Assembly: GCA_020851465.1 (NCBI GenBank)
Contig: JADZCR010000002.1
Coordinates: 62,001-126,000, forward strand
Source of the DNA: Phycisphaeraceae bacterium
GTDB lineage: Bacteria > Planctomycetota > Phycisphaerae > Phycisphaerales > Phycisphaeraceae
Reading direction: 5' to 3'
DNA: 64,000 bases
This document shows positions 18,561-27,295 of the stretch, piece by piece. A program made the translations under genes and the position numbers. The notes under the pieces were generated by a model. It saw only the letters and a program-made list of their open reading frames with translations. It was not told the origin of the DNA and did not search any database. Positions within the stretch are counted from its first letter, which is position 1. Every line of letters begins with the position of its first letter.

Positions 18561-18869
18561 GAACACCACCCACGCTCGGCAAACATCACCCCCGTTGAGC
18601 GATGCGGTCACGGGTCTCACACCTGACAGCGCAATACCAGCCCAATTTTTGACCGAGTGTAATTTCTACGTAGTTTCACTCGCCGACAAAACGGATCGTC
18701 GTGAGTAAACCGGATACCCTCCGTGCCTATAAACTCAACCCTAGCACCAGAGAGGTGAAATACAAGCTCTTATTTTCAATTATTCAGCGATTTTTGTCAG
18801 AGGCGAGTTACCATCCGTTATAACCGAGCACAAAGGCCCCACCTTAACCTTGCCGTGGCTGAACGGAAC
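18561..18869. other. Intergenic region upstream of the zinc-finger gene
   Basis: I see no coding frame with family resemblance here. It must contain the promoter of the zinc-finger gene and the end of the lacI-family transcript, which runs toward it. An AT-rich patch lies at about 18755-18795. No convincing hairpin with a T-run was found. Confidence 0.4.
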
Positions 18870-19904
18870 CTAAACCCTCGCGCGGTGAGGCAGATGCTTT
18901 GCCTCAAACGGCACCAGAATTTCCGTCGATCCGACCACTGCGCGGGCGCACAGCTCACGAAGCTGGGCAAAGACAACGGTCGCCAATCGATCATGATCAA
19001 ACCCGATAGTCGGCATCTGTTCGAGACCGTAACGAGGAAGTATCGCCTGCTGACCACCGATAATGATTGCGTCGTCAGCTACCGGCTTGCCCAGAATTCG
19101 TCGTGCGGTCAGAAACGCTGCCGCGATGCGGACATCAGGCACGATGAAAGCCGTTGGGGGAGTTTCGACCTTCAGCAAGATTTCGGCTGCACGATCGCCA
19201 TGCGAGATGACCATCAAGGCGGGATCAACCGGCAAGCCGGCATCAAACAGACCGATCTGATATCCGCGTCGCCACCGATCCTGCCACAGCCCCGGCGCGT
19301 CCAGTTCAGATATGAACGCAATCCGTTGATGCCCCATTTCCATCAGCACCCGCACAGCCAATTCCCCCATCGCCATCTCATCCGTCGCCACGATCTGACT
19401 GCACCGCGAGGTGAGTTCGTGTCCGGGAAACATCGGGTGTCCCAGGATGACATTCGGGATCGCAGCAGTCTCCAGTTTGCCGATGAGGTTCTTGTTCACA
19501 TAACCGGAGAGGACCAAGCCGTCGAGCTGCCGGGCAAAATCGAGCACGTTCGAGTTTACCGCCGCCTCATCGCGGATATCTTCAATCGCGTGCAGTTCCA
19601 TGCGGTCGCCCGATACGCTTACCGCGGAGGTCAGCGATTGAAGCATGCTCAGGTAAACCTCATCCTCGAAGTACGCTCCCAGCAGGACGAAGCCGAACCG
19701 TCGCACTGGAGGAGTTTCGCCCATTCGCTTGGCGCGTTTGGCGCGGCGATACCCCACCTGACGCGCAATCTCACGAATACGCTTTTTGGTCGTTTCGTTC
19801 ACCTGTGGGTGATTGGATAAGGCCATGCTGACCGTCGCCAGAGATACGCCTGCAATGGCAGCAATACCCTTGAGGCCGACGGATTTCTTTGGATCGGAAG
19901 CCAT
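18870..19904 (-). CDS. LacI family transcriptional regulator
   Basis: Residues about 12-60 are the LacI helix-turn-helix and hinge (IAAIAGVSLATVSMALSN, then VNETTKKRIREIARQVGY). The rest follows the periplasmic-binding-protein-like effector domain (FGFVLLGAYFEDEVYLSML, DGLVLSGYV, VATDEMAMGELAVRVLMEMGH). These regulators usually repress carbohydrate-related genes until a sugar binds. It is divergent from the LamG/propeller gene at 20085, with 180 AT-rich bases between them that hold a perfect inverted repeat, so that gene and lacI itself are its likely targets. A GGAG lies nine bases before the ATG. Confidence 0.9.
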   Translation of the reverse strand: MASDPKKSVGLKGIAAIAGVSLATVSMALSNHPQVNETTKKRIREIARQVGYRRAKRAKRMGETPPVRRFGFVLLGAYFEDEVYLSMLQSLTSAVSVSGDRMELHAIEDIRDEAAVNSNVLDFARQLDGLVLSGYVNKNLIGKLETAAIPNVILGHPMFPGHELTSRCSQIVATDEMAMGELAVRVLMEMGHQRIAFISELDAPGLWQDRWRRGYQIGLFDAGLPVDPALMVISHGDRAAEILLKVETPPTAFIVPDVRIAAAFLTARRILGKPVADDAIIIGGQQAILPRYGLEQMPTIGFDHDRLATVVFAQLRELCARAVVGSTEILVPFEAKHLPHRARV

Positions 19905-19939
19905 GCACAGCCATCTCCGTGAGGATTACAAGCTGGTCG

Positions 19940-19960
19940 AATTTAAAATTAGTTTAAATT
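19940..19960. promoter_or_regulatory. Candidate operator: perfect inverted repeat in lacI-propeller intergenic region
   Basis: AATTTAAA and TTTAAATT are exact reverse complements separated by five bases (ATTAG). The site lies 36 bases upstream of the lacI-family start and about 125 bases before the divergent gene. Most LacI-family operators have a central CG and less AT-rich arms, so this fit is imperfect. A second inverted repeat, GAGACGT/ACGTCTC with a 16-base spacer, lies at 19995-20024. Confidence 0.35.
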
Positions 19961-20084
19961 ATTTCAAGTTTATTTTATTAAAAATTCAAATTGTGAGACG
20001 TTGTATGACTCTTTTTTACGTCTCTGTGAGTGAGATTAGGATGTACGCATCGAAATTTCTCATCAGCAAGCTCGTGAGGTTTCC

Positions 20085-21758
20085 GTGACAACAACTCTTT
20101 TCGACCTTTCTTCGCCGCAGAACGGATCATCGCATCGGTTCGACAACGCCAGGCTCAGGGATGGATTCACCGTCGAAGCGTGGATTCACGCTACCGCTGA
20201 TACTCGCACCGAAGGGATGCAGTCGCTTGCCTCGATATGGACACCCAGAGAGAGGTTCGACGCATTCACCGCCTTCGATGCCGGCTTAACTGATGGGTTG
20301 ATTACACGCGGATACTTCGGCGCGTGCTTCGATGGTCGCTACGTTTACTTCTGCCCTGAGCTCACTGAGCAGCTCGCGACACATGCTGTCGTGCTTCGCT
20401 TTGACACGCACGGAGACTTCAAGGATCCGCGCAGCTATTCCGCCTACAACGCCAATCCCACCGCGGGGATCGAGTGCCACGGTTATTACGGCGGAGCGTT
20501 CGACGGGCGTTACATCTACTTCATCCCTCGACAGCTTGATCGTCGTGAATATCACACGCATCTGCTGCGTCTTGACACACGCGGCGAATTCAAAGATCCG
20601 AAATCATGGGACGCCTACAACATCGGCCCGGATCAATCCGGCCAGGGATGCGCCTTCGACGGCAGATATCTCTATTTATGCCCCGGCTACCACGGTAATC
20701 CGAACGGCAATCAACTCGACTGCGGCAACTTCATTCGTTACGACACGACCAGACCTTTCAAAGACGCCGCCAGCTACCAAAGCATCGAAGTCAAGCCATT
20801 TCTGGGTGAAGGCGCTGGAACGTATGACGGCGCTGCATTTGATGGACGCTACGTTTACTTCGTGCCGCTTTCCTCTTACCCCGTGCGCTATGACACGCAT
20901 GGCCGGTTCGACGATCCGGCGAGCTGGCAGAAGTTCGATTCGAAACAGATCGGCATGGGTATCGGCGTTGGCGCGATCTACGACGGACGGTGGATTTATT
21001 ACGTTCCTTACGCCAACTCCATGGCAGCTCGCTTTGACACGATGACCCATGATTTTTCCGATCCGAAAAACTGGCAGATACGCGATGTGGACCTCATGTA
21101 TGGCAACCGTACCTGTGGTTTTGACGGCGGCTTTTTCGACGGCCGATATGTCACCTTTGTTCCGTTTATTTATGGGTCACCCGAAGAAAAGTACACGCTC
21201 CACGGCAACTATCTGCGCTACGACGTTCTTCAGCCCTTTGGCGAAGAATCGAGCTGGCAGGTACGCGATACCTACTTTACGGAAGGCTTGCGGACGGTCG
21301 GGTTCAACGCTGGCGCGTTTGATGGACGGTACTTTTACGCGGCACCGTGGCGATCGCTTGCCGGCTTGACGGGCGGACAAATCGGAGTCAGTGGCCGTGT
21401 GCTGCGATACGACAGTACGGGCGATGCTGCCACCTTTGCTCTGCGTTTCTACGATGTGGGACATAACGGCGGGCTGTGCGCTGCGACCCCGGGGCCGACT
21501 TTTTTAATCAACACCACGCACGGTGCGCGAAATGTCGCCACTCACAAACCACTTCCTGCCGGTAAATATCACATCCTCGGCCGCTACGATGGCTCGGCAC
21601 TCTCGCTGTACATCAACGGCAGCGAAGTCGCTACTCGCAAAGTTTCGGCAACGCTTCAGCTGAACGATCAGCCTCTGACCATCGGGGCGCTGGCGGGCGG
21701 AACCGCTGCATTTGCCGGCCGAATCGAACGGATCACACTGCGCACCGGTATCGTGTAA
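20085..21758 (+). CDS. Seven-repeat beta-propeller nested in a LamG domain
   Basis: It starts with GTG, five bases after GAGG. Residues ~1-68 and ~448-557 look like the two halves of one concanavalin/LamG domain: the N-terminal half has GFTVEAWIHATAD, the C-terminal half HILGRYDGSALSLYINGSEV and a closing LTIGALAGGTAAFAGRIERI. Between them are seven repeats of about 50-60 residues, each with [FY]DGR[YW]xxxxP (at 82, 139, 191, 252, 300, 351 and 412) and usually a Phe-Lys/Ser-Asp-Pro-x-x-Trp/Tyr segment, as expected for a seven-bladed propeller. There is no signal peptide. It probably binds a carbohydrate or protein; no enzymatic residues are evident. It is divergent from a LacI regulator. Confidence 0.7.
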   Translation: MTTTLFDLSSPQNGSSHRFDNARLRDGFTVEAWIHATADTRTEGMQSLASIWTPRERFDAFTAFDAGLTDGLITRGYFGACFDGRYVYFCPELTEQLATHAVVLRFDTHGDFKDPRSYSAYNANPTAGIECHGYYGGAFDGRYIYFIPRQLDRREYHTHLLRLDTRGEFKDPKSWDAYNIGPDQSGQGCAFDGRYLYLCPGYHGNPNGNQLDCGNFIRYDTTRPFKDAASYQSIEVKPFLGEGAGTYDGAAFDGRYVYFVPLSSYPVRYDTHGRFDDPASWQKFDSKQIGMGIGVGAIYDGRWIYYVPYANSMAARFDTMTHDFSDPKNWQIRDVDLMYGNRTCGFDGGFFDGRYVTFVPFIYGSPEEKYTLHGNYLRYDVLQPFGEESSWQVRDTYFTEGLRTVGFNAGAFDGRYFYAAPWRSLAGLTGGQIGVSGRVLRYDSTGDAATFALRFYDVGHNGGLCAATPGPTFLINTTHGARNVATHKPLPAGKYHILGRYDGSALSLYINGSEVATRKVSATLQLNDQPLTIGALAGGTAAFAGRIERITLRTGIV

Positions 21759-21845
21759 CCGCTGCGCGTACTCTCCGAATGTTGTTTTTGTTTGGGACGA
21801 TCTCACCTGATGGGTTAGAGTAATTGCCCTTCAAGAGGAATCTAT

Positions 21846-22976
21846 ATGCTTACTGCCGCCGGTTCCACCGCACGACAGACCCGTCTGAGAAATGTTCTTG
21901 CCGATCAGAAAATAGATGCCGCACTTATCACAGACCACCGCGACATCTATTACTACACCGGCAAAAACTACATGGGCTATTTCCCCTGGCCGGCGTGCCT
22001 GTTCATCGAAACCGCAGGCAACTCGTGGCTGATCGGTCCCAGCGCGGACGGTGCAGCCGTGGATGAATGTCTGACGTACGAAGCATCCACGGGTGCGACG
22101 ATGAACCTCGACTGGATGGACCGTGTTGCCAAGCTGGCGCGAGACCGATTTTCCAAGGTGAAAAATGTCAGGCGACTCGGCTGGACCTCACAGACCACCC
22201 CAGGTCAGCTCCGACTTCTGCTGGATGAAATCATCAAGCCGCGCGAAGTTGTCGCGGTTGATCCGATTCTGCATCGACTCCAGCGAAACAAGCAGGACGC
22301 AGACGAGTTGGCCGTGATCCAGGCCGCCATTCACGCGGACCTCGCAGCCTACGATGCCGTGCAAAAGGCGATACGACCGGGCGTGACGGAATTGGAAGTG
22401 TTACAGGCTGGATATCTCGGCGCGATTGCCGCAGCGGGTGAACGGGTGATCCACGATGGCGACTATCAGGCAGGTGGTCCCGGCGGGTTCGCACGGAATG
22501 TCGCGATTCAGGCCGGCGATCTTTACATCATCGACGCATGGACGCATGTTCGCGGCTATTGGTCCGACCTCTGCCGGACGTTCAGCGTCGATAACAAGCC
22601 GACTGACGTACAGCAGTCAGCCTATGACCACGTTGCCGCAACCCACGCAAAGATCAGTCCGATGTTCAAACCCGGTGCGCGCGGTACGGACATCGCCAAG
22701 GCTGTTGATGAGCACCTGCGCCAGCATCCCGTTTTCAAGGATACCGGCCTGGTCCATCATGCCGGCCACGGGCTGGGAATCCGCGTACACATGGACCCCG
22801 ACCTCAATCTCCTGCGCGAGGGCATCCTCGAAGAAGGTGACCTCGTGTGCTTTGAACCCGGCGGCTACAACAACGCTCATCGCGTTCATATCCGTCTGGA
22901 AAACACGTACCAGATCACCAAAAGCGGTTCCAGGAATCTCGTGGATTATCCGTTCAACCTGATACGAAAGACCTGA
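21846..22976 (+). CDS. M24 family Xaa-Pro aminopeptidase
   Basis: The N-terminal ~150 residues form the creatinase-like domain (ALITDHRDIYYYTGKNY). The C-terminal pita-bread domain keeps all five metal ligands of the family: Asp230, Asp241, His308 (in GHGLG), Glu337 (CFEPGG) and Glu352 (LENTY). It should therefore be an active dinuclear metallopeptidase that removes N-terminal residues before proline, acting in the cytoplasm since no signal peptide is present. GAGG lies ten bases before the ATG. It follows the propeller gene by 87 bases and may be cotranscribed, which would place it under the LacI regulator. Confidence 0.88.
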   Translation: MLTAAGSTARQTRLRNVLADQKIDAALITDHRDIYYYTGKNYMGYFPWPACLFIETAGNSWLIGPSADGAAVDECLTYEASTGATMNLDWMDRVAKLARDRFSKVKNVRRLGWTSQTTPGQLRLLLDEIIKPREVVAVDPILHRLQRNKQDADELAVIQAAIHADLAAYDAVQKAIRPGVTELEVLQAGYLGAIAAAGERVIHDGDYQAGGPGGFARNVAIQAGDLYIIDAWTHVRGYWSDLCRTFSVDNKPTDVQQSAYDHVAATHAKISPMFKPGARGTDIAKAVDEHLRQHPVFKDTGLVHHAGHGLGIRVHMDPDLNLLREGILEEGDLVCFEPGGYNNAHRVHIRLENTYQITKSGSRNLVDYPFNLIRKT

Positions 22977-23016
22977 GCGCAATAGTTGGCGGACACGTTC
23001 CCGCGACGATCCCGAC

Positions 23017-23022
23017 TAAAAT
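23017..23022 (+). promoter_or_regulatory. Candidate -10 box of a leaderless uvrB transcript
   Basis: TAAAAT matches the TATAAT consensus at five of six positions and is followed by exactly six bases and the uvrB ATG. Transcription would start at or next to the A of the start codon. No good -35 box is visible at 16-18 bases upstream, and there is no Shine-Dalgarno. Confidence 0.4.
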
Positions 23023-23028
23023 GCCGTC

Positions 23029-25260
23029 ATGGCCGACCGTTTCCAACTCGTCAGTGATTTTGCCCCCATGGGCGATCAGCCGGCTGCGATTGAGCAGTTG
23101 ACGCAATCGATACAGGGAGGCCAGAAGTACCAGACCCTGCTGGGCGCAACGGGAACCGGCAAGACCTTCACGATGGCTAACGTCATCGCACGGGTCAACA
23201 AACCCACGCTGGTCATCAGCCATAACAAGACGCTGGCGGCACAACTGTACGAAGAGTTCAAGGATTTATTCCCGCACAACGCGGTGAGCTACTTCGTTTC
23301 CTATTACGACTACTACCAGCCCGAAGCCTACATCCCCCAGCGTGACATCTATATCGAAAAGGATTCGTCGCGCAATGATGATCTCGATCGTCTGCGGCTG
23401 GCAGCAACCTCAAACCTCGTCAGCCGACGCGATACCATTGTCGTCGCCAGCGTGTCGTGCATCTTCGGACTCGGCTCACCTGATCTCTATAAAAAATCAG
23501 TGGTCAGCATCACCAAAGGACAGAAGCTCGATCGTCAGGATTTACTGCGCGCCTTATCCTCGCTCCAATACACCCGCGCGGAAATGGATTTCAAACGCGG
23601 AAACTTCCGTGTACGCGGCGATGTGGTCGAAATCAGACCCGCAGGGGATGAGATGGCCCAGCGGATCGAGCTTTTCGGCGATACCGTTGACTCGCTCTCC
23701 ATCGTCAATCCACTCACCGGAGAACTGATCCGCGATGAGAATCAGTTGTTCGTCTATCCCGCTGTCCACTACATGCTGCCTCAGGAACACGTGTCGCGGG
23801 CAGTCGCATCGATCCGCGAGGAACTGGACCACCGCGTCATGCAGTTACGCGGCGAAGGCAAACTCCTCGAAGCACAGCGCCTCATGGCTCGAACAAAATA
23901 TGACCTGGAACTCATCCAGGAAGTCGGCGTCTGCCCCGGCATTGAAAATTACAGTCGGCACCTCGACGGACGACCGCCCGGCGCCAAGCCTTACACCCTC
24001 ATGGACTATTTCCCCGACGCATCGAGCGGACAGTACGTCGGCGAATATGAGTTCCGAACTCCTGAGCGGCCGGAACATGTGGATCACGACGCTATGGCTG
24101 CGCGGATCAGTCATGACAAGGCAGACGGAGAAAGCGACGCGAACGCTAACTCCCAGTCCTCCCTTTCCAACTGGTTGCTGATCATCGACGAAAGCCACGT
24201 CACCCTTCCGCAGATGCGAGCGATGTATCACGGTGACCGACGACGAAAAGAGACACTGGTTGAGCATGGCTTCCGCCTGCCCAGCGCGATGGACAACCGT
24301 CCGCTGCGTTTTGAGGAAATTGAGAAAGTCTGGCCCCAAGTCGTATTCGTCAGTGCGACCCCCAGCGAGTATGAGTTGAAGATGTCGGGCGGCATCGTTG
24401 CCGAACAGGTGATCCGCCCTACCGGGCTGGTGGACCCGATTATCGAAATCCGCTCCGCATCGGGTCAGGTACCCGACCTCTGTCGAGTCGCCGCGACACG
24501 CGCCGCCGCAGGAGAACGCACGCTCGTCACTACTCTGACGAAGCGGTTGGCTGAAGATCTGGCGAGCTATCTGGCGGAGCAGGGTCTCCGATGCCGTTAT
24601 CTGCACAGCGAAATCCACACGATCGAGCGCGTTGAAATTCTGCGCGACCTGCGGCTGGGTGAGTTCGATGTCCTCATCGGCGTCAACCTGTTGCGTGAAG
24701 GGCTTGACCTGCCGGAGGTTTCACTCGTCGGCATCATGGATGCGGACAAACAAGGCTTTCTCCGATCGCCCACGAGTCTGATTCAGCAAATCGGTCGAGC
24801 CGCTCGCAACGTCAACGCCACTGTCATCCTCTATGCTGATGAAGTTACTCCCAGCATGCAGCACGCGATTGACGAAACCAATCGACGACGTACCAAGCAA
24901 CTCGCCTTCAATGCGGAACACAACATCACGCCGACCACCATCGTCAAAGCGATCCGTCGCGGGATGGAATTGGAAATTCGCGCCCATCACACCGTGCGTG
25001 AAGCGATCCACGCAGAGGAAAAAGAGTACGACCGTAACGAACTGTTAGCTGATCTTGAAAAGGCGATGCTCGATGCGGCTCAGAATCTCGACTTTGAAAA
25101 GGCAGCGATGTACCGCGACCGCATCAAGCAGGTCAAGGATGCGCCGGAGCTAGTCTCTTCCAGGTCTCGCGATTCTCGTGATGCCGGCCAACCCAAACCG
25201 GGGACACCGGGAACAAAAGTCATTCGCAGCAGCAAGAAGTCACGACAACCACGTTTTTGA
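23029..25260 (+). CDS. uvrB: UvrABC excinuclease subunit B
   Basis: UvrB receives damaged DNA from UvrA and loads UvrC for nucleotide excision repair. Walker A is GATGTGKT (39-46), the beta-hairpin region reads YYDYYQPEAY (92-101), and helicase motifs IDESH (386-390), SATPSEYE and QQIGRAARN are present. The C-terminal UvrC-binding UVR motif is LEKAMLDAAQNLDFEKAAMYRDRIKQ. At 743 residues it is about 70 longer than usual: some 50 residues (about 331-381, polar and low in complexity) are inserted between MDYFPD and LLIIDESHVT, and the tail is extended. TAAAAT at 23017-23022 sits six bases before the ATG with no Shine-Dalgarno. Confidence 0.97.
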   Translation: MADRFQLVSDFAPMGDQPAAIEQLTQSIQGGQKYQTLLGATGTGKTFTMANVIARVNKPTLVISHNKTLAAQLYEEFKDLFPHNAVSYFVSYYDYYQPEAYIPQRDIYIEKDSSRNDDLDRLRLAATSNLVSRRDTIVVASVSCIFGLGSPDLYKKSVVSITKGQKLDRQDLLRALSSLQYTRAEMDFKRGNFRVRGDVVEIRPAGDEMAQRIELFGDTVDSLSIVNPLTGELIRDENQLFVYPAVHYMLPQEHVSRAVASIREELDHRVMQLRGEGKLLEAQRLMARTKYDLELIQEVGVCPGIENYSRHLDGRPPGAKPYTLMDYFPDASSGQYVGEYEFRTPERPEHVDHDAMAARISHDKADGESDANANSQSSLSNWLLIIDESHVTLPQMRAMYHGDRRRKETLVEHGFRLPSAMDNRPLRFEEIEKVWPQVVFVSATPSEYELKMSGGIVAEQVIRPTGLVDPIIEIRSASGQVPDLCRVAATRAAAGERTLVTTLTKRLAEDLASYLAEQGLRCRYLHSEIHTIERVEILRDLRLGEFDVLIGVNLLREGLDLPEVSLVGIMDADKQGFLRSPTSLIQQIGRAARNVNATVILYADEVTPSMQHAIDETNRRRTKQLAFNAEHNITPTTIVKAIRRGMELEIRAHHTVREAIHAEEKEYDRNELLADLEKAMLDAAQNLDFEKAAMYRDRIKQVKDAPELVSSRSRDSRDAGQPKPGTPGTKVIRSSKKSRQPRF

Positions 25261-25280
25261 CGAGCTGACCGGGGTACCTC

Positions 25281-26087
25281 TCAGTTATCCATGCTGCCGT
25301 AGTACATGCTGCGAATACTCCATTCCATCATGGAGTATCCCGGAGCCATCGTGTCGTAGTAGTAAGGATAAATCTCATTCTTGAGGACAAATCGACCGTG
25401 GCCGTCGTAGAACGTCATTGGTAACCCTTCGCCCTTATGCCGCCCCGGGATTGGCGCGTCGGCAAAATAGAAACTTGTGATTCCCAGCGTGTGCTGAAGC
25501 CCGCCGCCGGGATAGGCGTATGAAGTATTGATCGCCGCATCCGGTGCCACGCTGCACGATGCGACGAAGATGCGATCAGCCGCCTTGCGGAGTCGCGGCC
25601 ACGACTCGTTGAATTGTCCGTAGCTCGGATAGTACGTCGGCACCGGCGAATAGTACGTGGAGGTGGGAGTACCAACGTATGCATAGCCCGTCTGGAGTAA
25701 TGAGTTGATACCGATTGATACAGTTCCGGGTGTGGTGGCGTAGTAATAACTTCCCATGCTGGAGCTGTATGTAGCCGGTCCGTATGGGCATCCCTGGTTG
25801 GTGAAGATGTTTTGGTAGATGTAGTTACCAACGACCAGCGTGTGGTGTACGCCGTAGGTTGCTGCGTTCCACTCCGGTCCGGAGCGGGGAAACCAGCCAC
25901 GATTGTCGTTTTGATACGCAGCAGTGGCGATCTTGACCTGTCGGGTACTGCTGAGGCACTTGACCCGTGACGCAACTTCTTTGGCGCGTTCGAGCGAAGG
26001 CAGCAGGATCGCGATCAACAGCGCAATAATCGCAATGACCACCAGCAGTTCGACCAGCGTAAACGCAGCGGGTCGCCGTTGCGTCAT
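25281..26087 (-). CDS. Prepilin-type (type II pseudopilin-like) protein
   Basis: I chose the ATG at 26087, giving a short basic leader (MTQRRPAAF). The sequence [25 protein letters not shown] is the type IV prepilin signal: cleavage before the Phe, Glu at position 5, and a hydrophobic helix. It is split here only for description. The tail carries the planctomycete H-X9-DG-like motif (RHKGEG, then FYDGHGRF). The central region is rich in Tyr, Ser and Thr. Such orphan pseudopilins are abundant in planctomycetes; their assembly and function are unknown. The prepilin peptidase at 43151 could process it. It converges with uvrB, 20 bases away. Confidence 0.85.
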   Translation of the reverse strand: MTQRRPAAFTLVELLVVIAIIALLIAILLPSLERAKEVASRVKCLSSTRQVKIATAAYQNDNRGWFPRSGPEWNAATYGVHHTLVVGNYIYQNIFTNQGCPYGPATYSSSMGSYYYATTPGTVSIGINSLLQTGYAYVGTPTSTYYSPVPTYYPSYGQFNESWPRLRKAADRIFVASCSVAPDAAINTSYAYPGGGLQHTLGITSFYFADAPIPGRHKGEGLPMTFYDGHGRFVLKNEIYPYYYDTMAPGYSMMEWSIRSMYYGSMDN

Positions 26088-26344
26088 AACCCTGGATTTA
26101 CCGACACCGGAATGCATTTATTTGCTCCGATTGCACAGGTCAGCGTGCAAAGACCCACAAGCCATTATTCAATTCAACCCGAGCCAGTCAATGATAATTA
26201 TCGACGTTTTCAGCATTATTCTACTGGAAACGGGCGATCATTCCGTGATCGCAGCCCTCTACCGGCTGAAAGCGTCGATTTGACCAACTGCAACCTTACA
26301 CGAAGTTCTTGCTCCGCTTCGATCCTCTCCGTTCTACCAATGCT

Positions 26345-27160
26345 TTACCAATACTTCTCGAAATGGATGTTCCCTTCCGGGTTATCTCGTCCTCTGACAA
26401 GAAATCCTCGTGTCTCAAGATTCGTGTGAACCTCTGTAATCATGGCAGGGTTTCCGCATAAAAAGACATGCGTCTGATCGGGCAGGAGTCTGACTCCGGT
26501 GAGCCGTTCAAAAGTCTGTGGCTCCAGCACGATCTGTACCCGACCGCGCATTCCCCGCCATGAGGTAGCCTCCGGTTCGCGGGAGAGGATGGGAATGTAT
26601 TTCACTGATGGGTCTTCCCGTGCGATGGTTTCAAGCTCAGCCATGTAACCCAGATCGCTACTCAGTCGGGCTCCGTGGATGAGCACGAGATTGCGCCACC
26701 GTTTCTGACTTCGACCACGAAAAGTACGAATCATCGACATGTACGGCCCAAGCCCTGTACCCGTGGCGATCATCACGAGATCTTGATCCACAGGCACGCC
26801 TTCGAGCGTGAAATGTCCATCCGGCTGCGGGTCAAGCCAGACGCGACCGTCTAATGGCAGCGACCAGAGTCGCGGCGTGAGCCTGCCTTCCTTCACCAGT
26901 ACCAGGTAAAACTCAGCGTATTCCCGCACATCAGCGGATGACGCGATCGAGTACGACCGACGCACCAGGCGAGGGCCGCTGGATGCACGGCGAGGCGGCG
27001 CATTGGTTGGCGGCGCGACGCTGGGTAATCCCAGATTGCAGAACTGCCCCGGCTCGAACGGCGCGATCTGGCCGACATCCGGCTTGACACGCACGATCTC
27101 CAGCTCAGGCGTCACGATCTTTCGATAAATAATGGAAGCATTGAAAACATCGTCACTCAC
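26345..27160 (-). CDS. Ferredoxin-NADP reductase family protein
   Basis: The start is probably the GTG at 27160, because GGAGG lies five bases upstream; an ATG at 27172 includes that site. The FAD-binding motif RRSYSIAS, the NADP loop ATGTGLGPYMSMI and the C-terminal FLCGNPAMI with the terminal FEKYW match the bacterial Fpr-type reductases. These move electrons between NADPH and ferredoxin or flavodoxin. An inserted Pro/Ala/Arg-rich segment (APPTNAPPRRASSG) precedes RRSYS. It stands alone between a pseudopilin gene and the PL26-like gene; no ferredoxin gene is adjacent. Confidence 0.88.
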   Translation of the reverse strand: MSDDVFNASIIYRKIVTPELEIVRVKPDVGQIAPFEPGQFCNLGLPSVAPPTNAPPRRASSGPRLVRRSYSIASSADVREYAEFYLVLVKEGRLTPRLWSLPLDGRVWLDPQPDGHFTLEGVPVDQDLVMIATGTGLGPYMSMIRTFRGRSQKRWRNLVLIHGARLSSDLGYMAELETIAREDPSVKYIPILSREPEATSWRGMRGRVQIVLEPQTFERLTGVRLLPDQTHVFLCGNPAMITEVHTNLETRGFLVRGRDNPEGNIHFEKYW

Positions 27161-27295
27161 GCATACCTCCATGTTTGGCGAAGCGTATTCGCATCTCACC
27201 GGACACAGTACCTCTGCTGATAATAGGCTCTCGCATACGATTCGAAGTCGAGTACGCAGAGGTCCGTTCGCATTCGTGGCGATTCGGGCAGGTGC

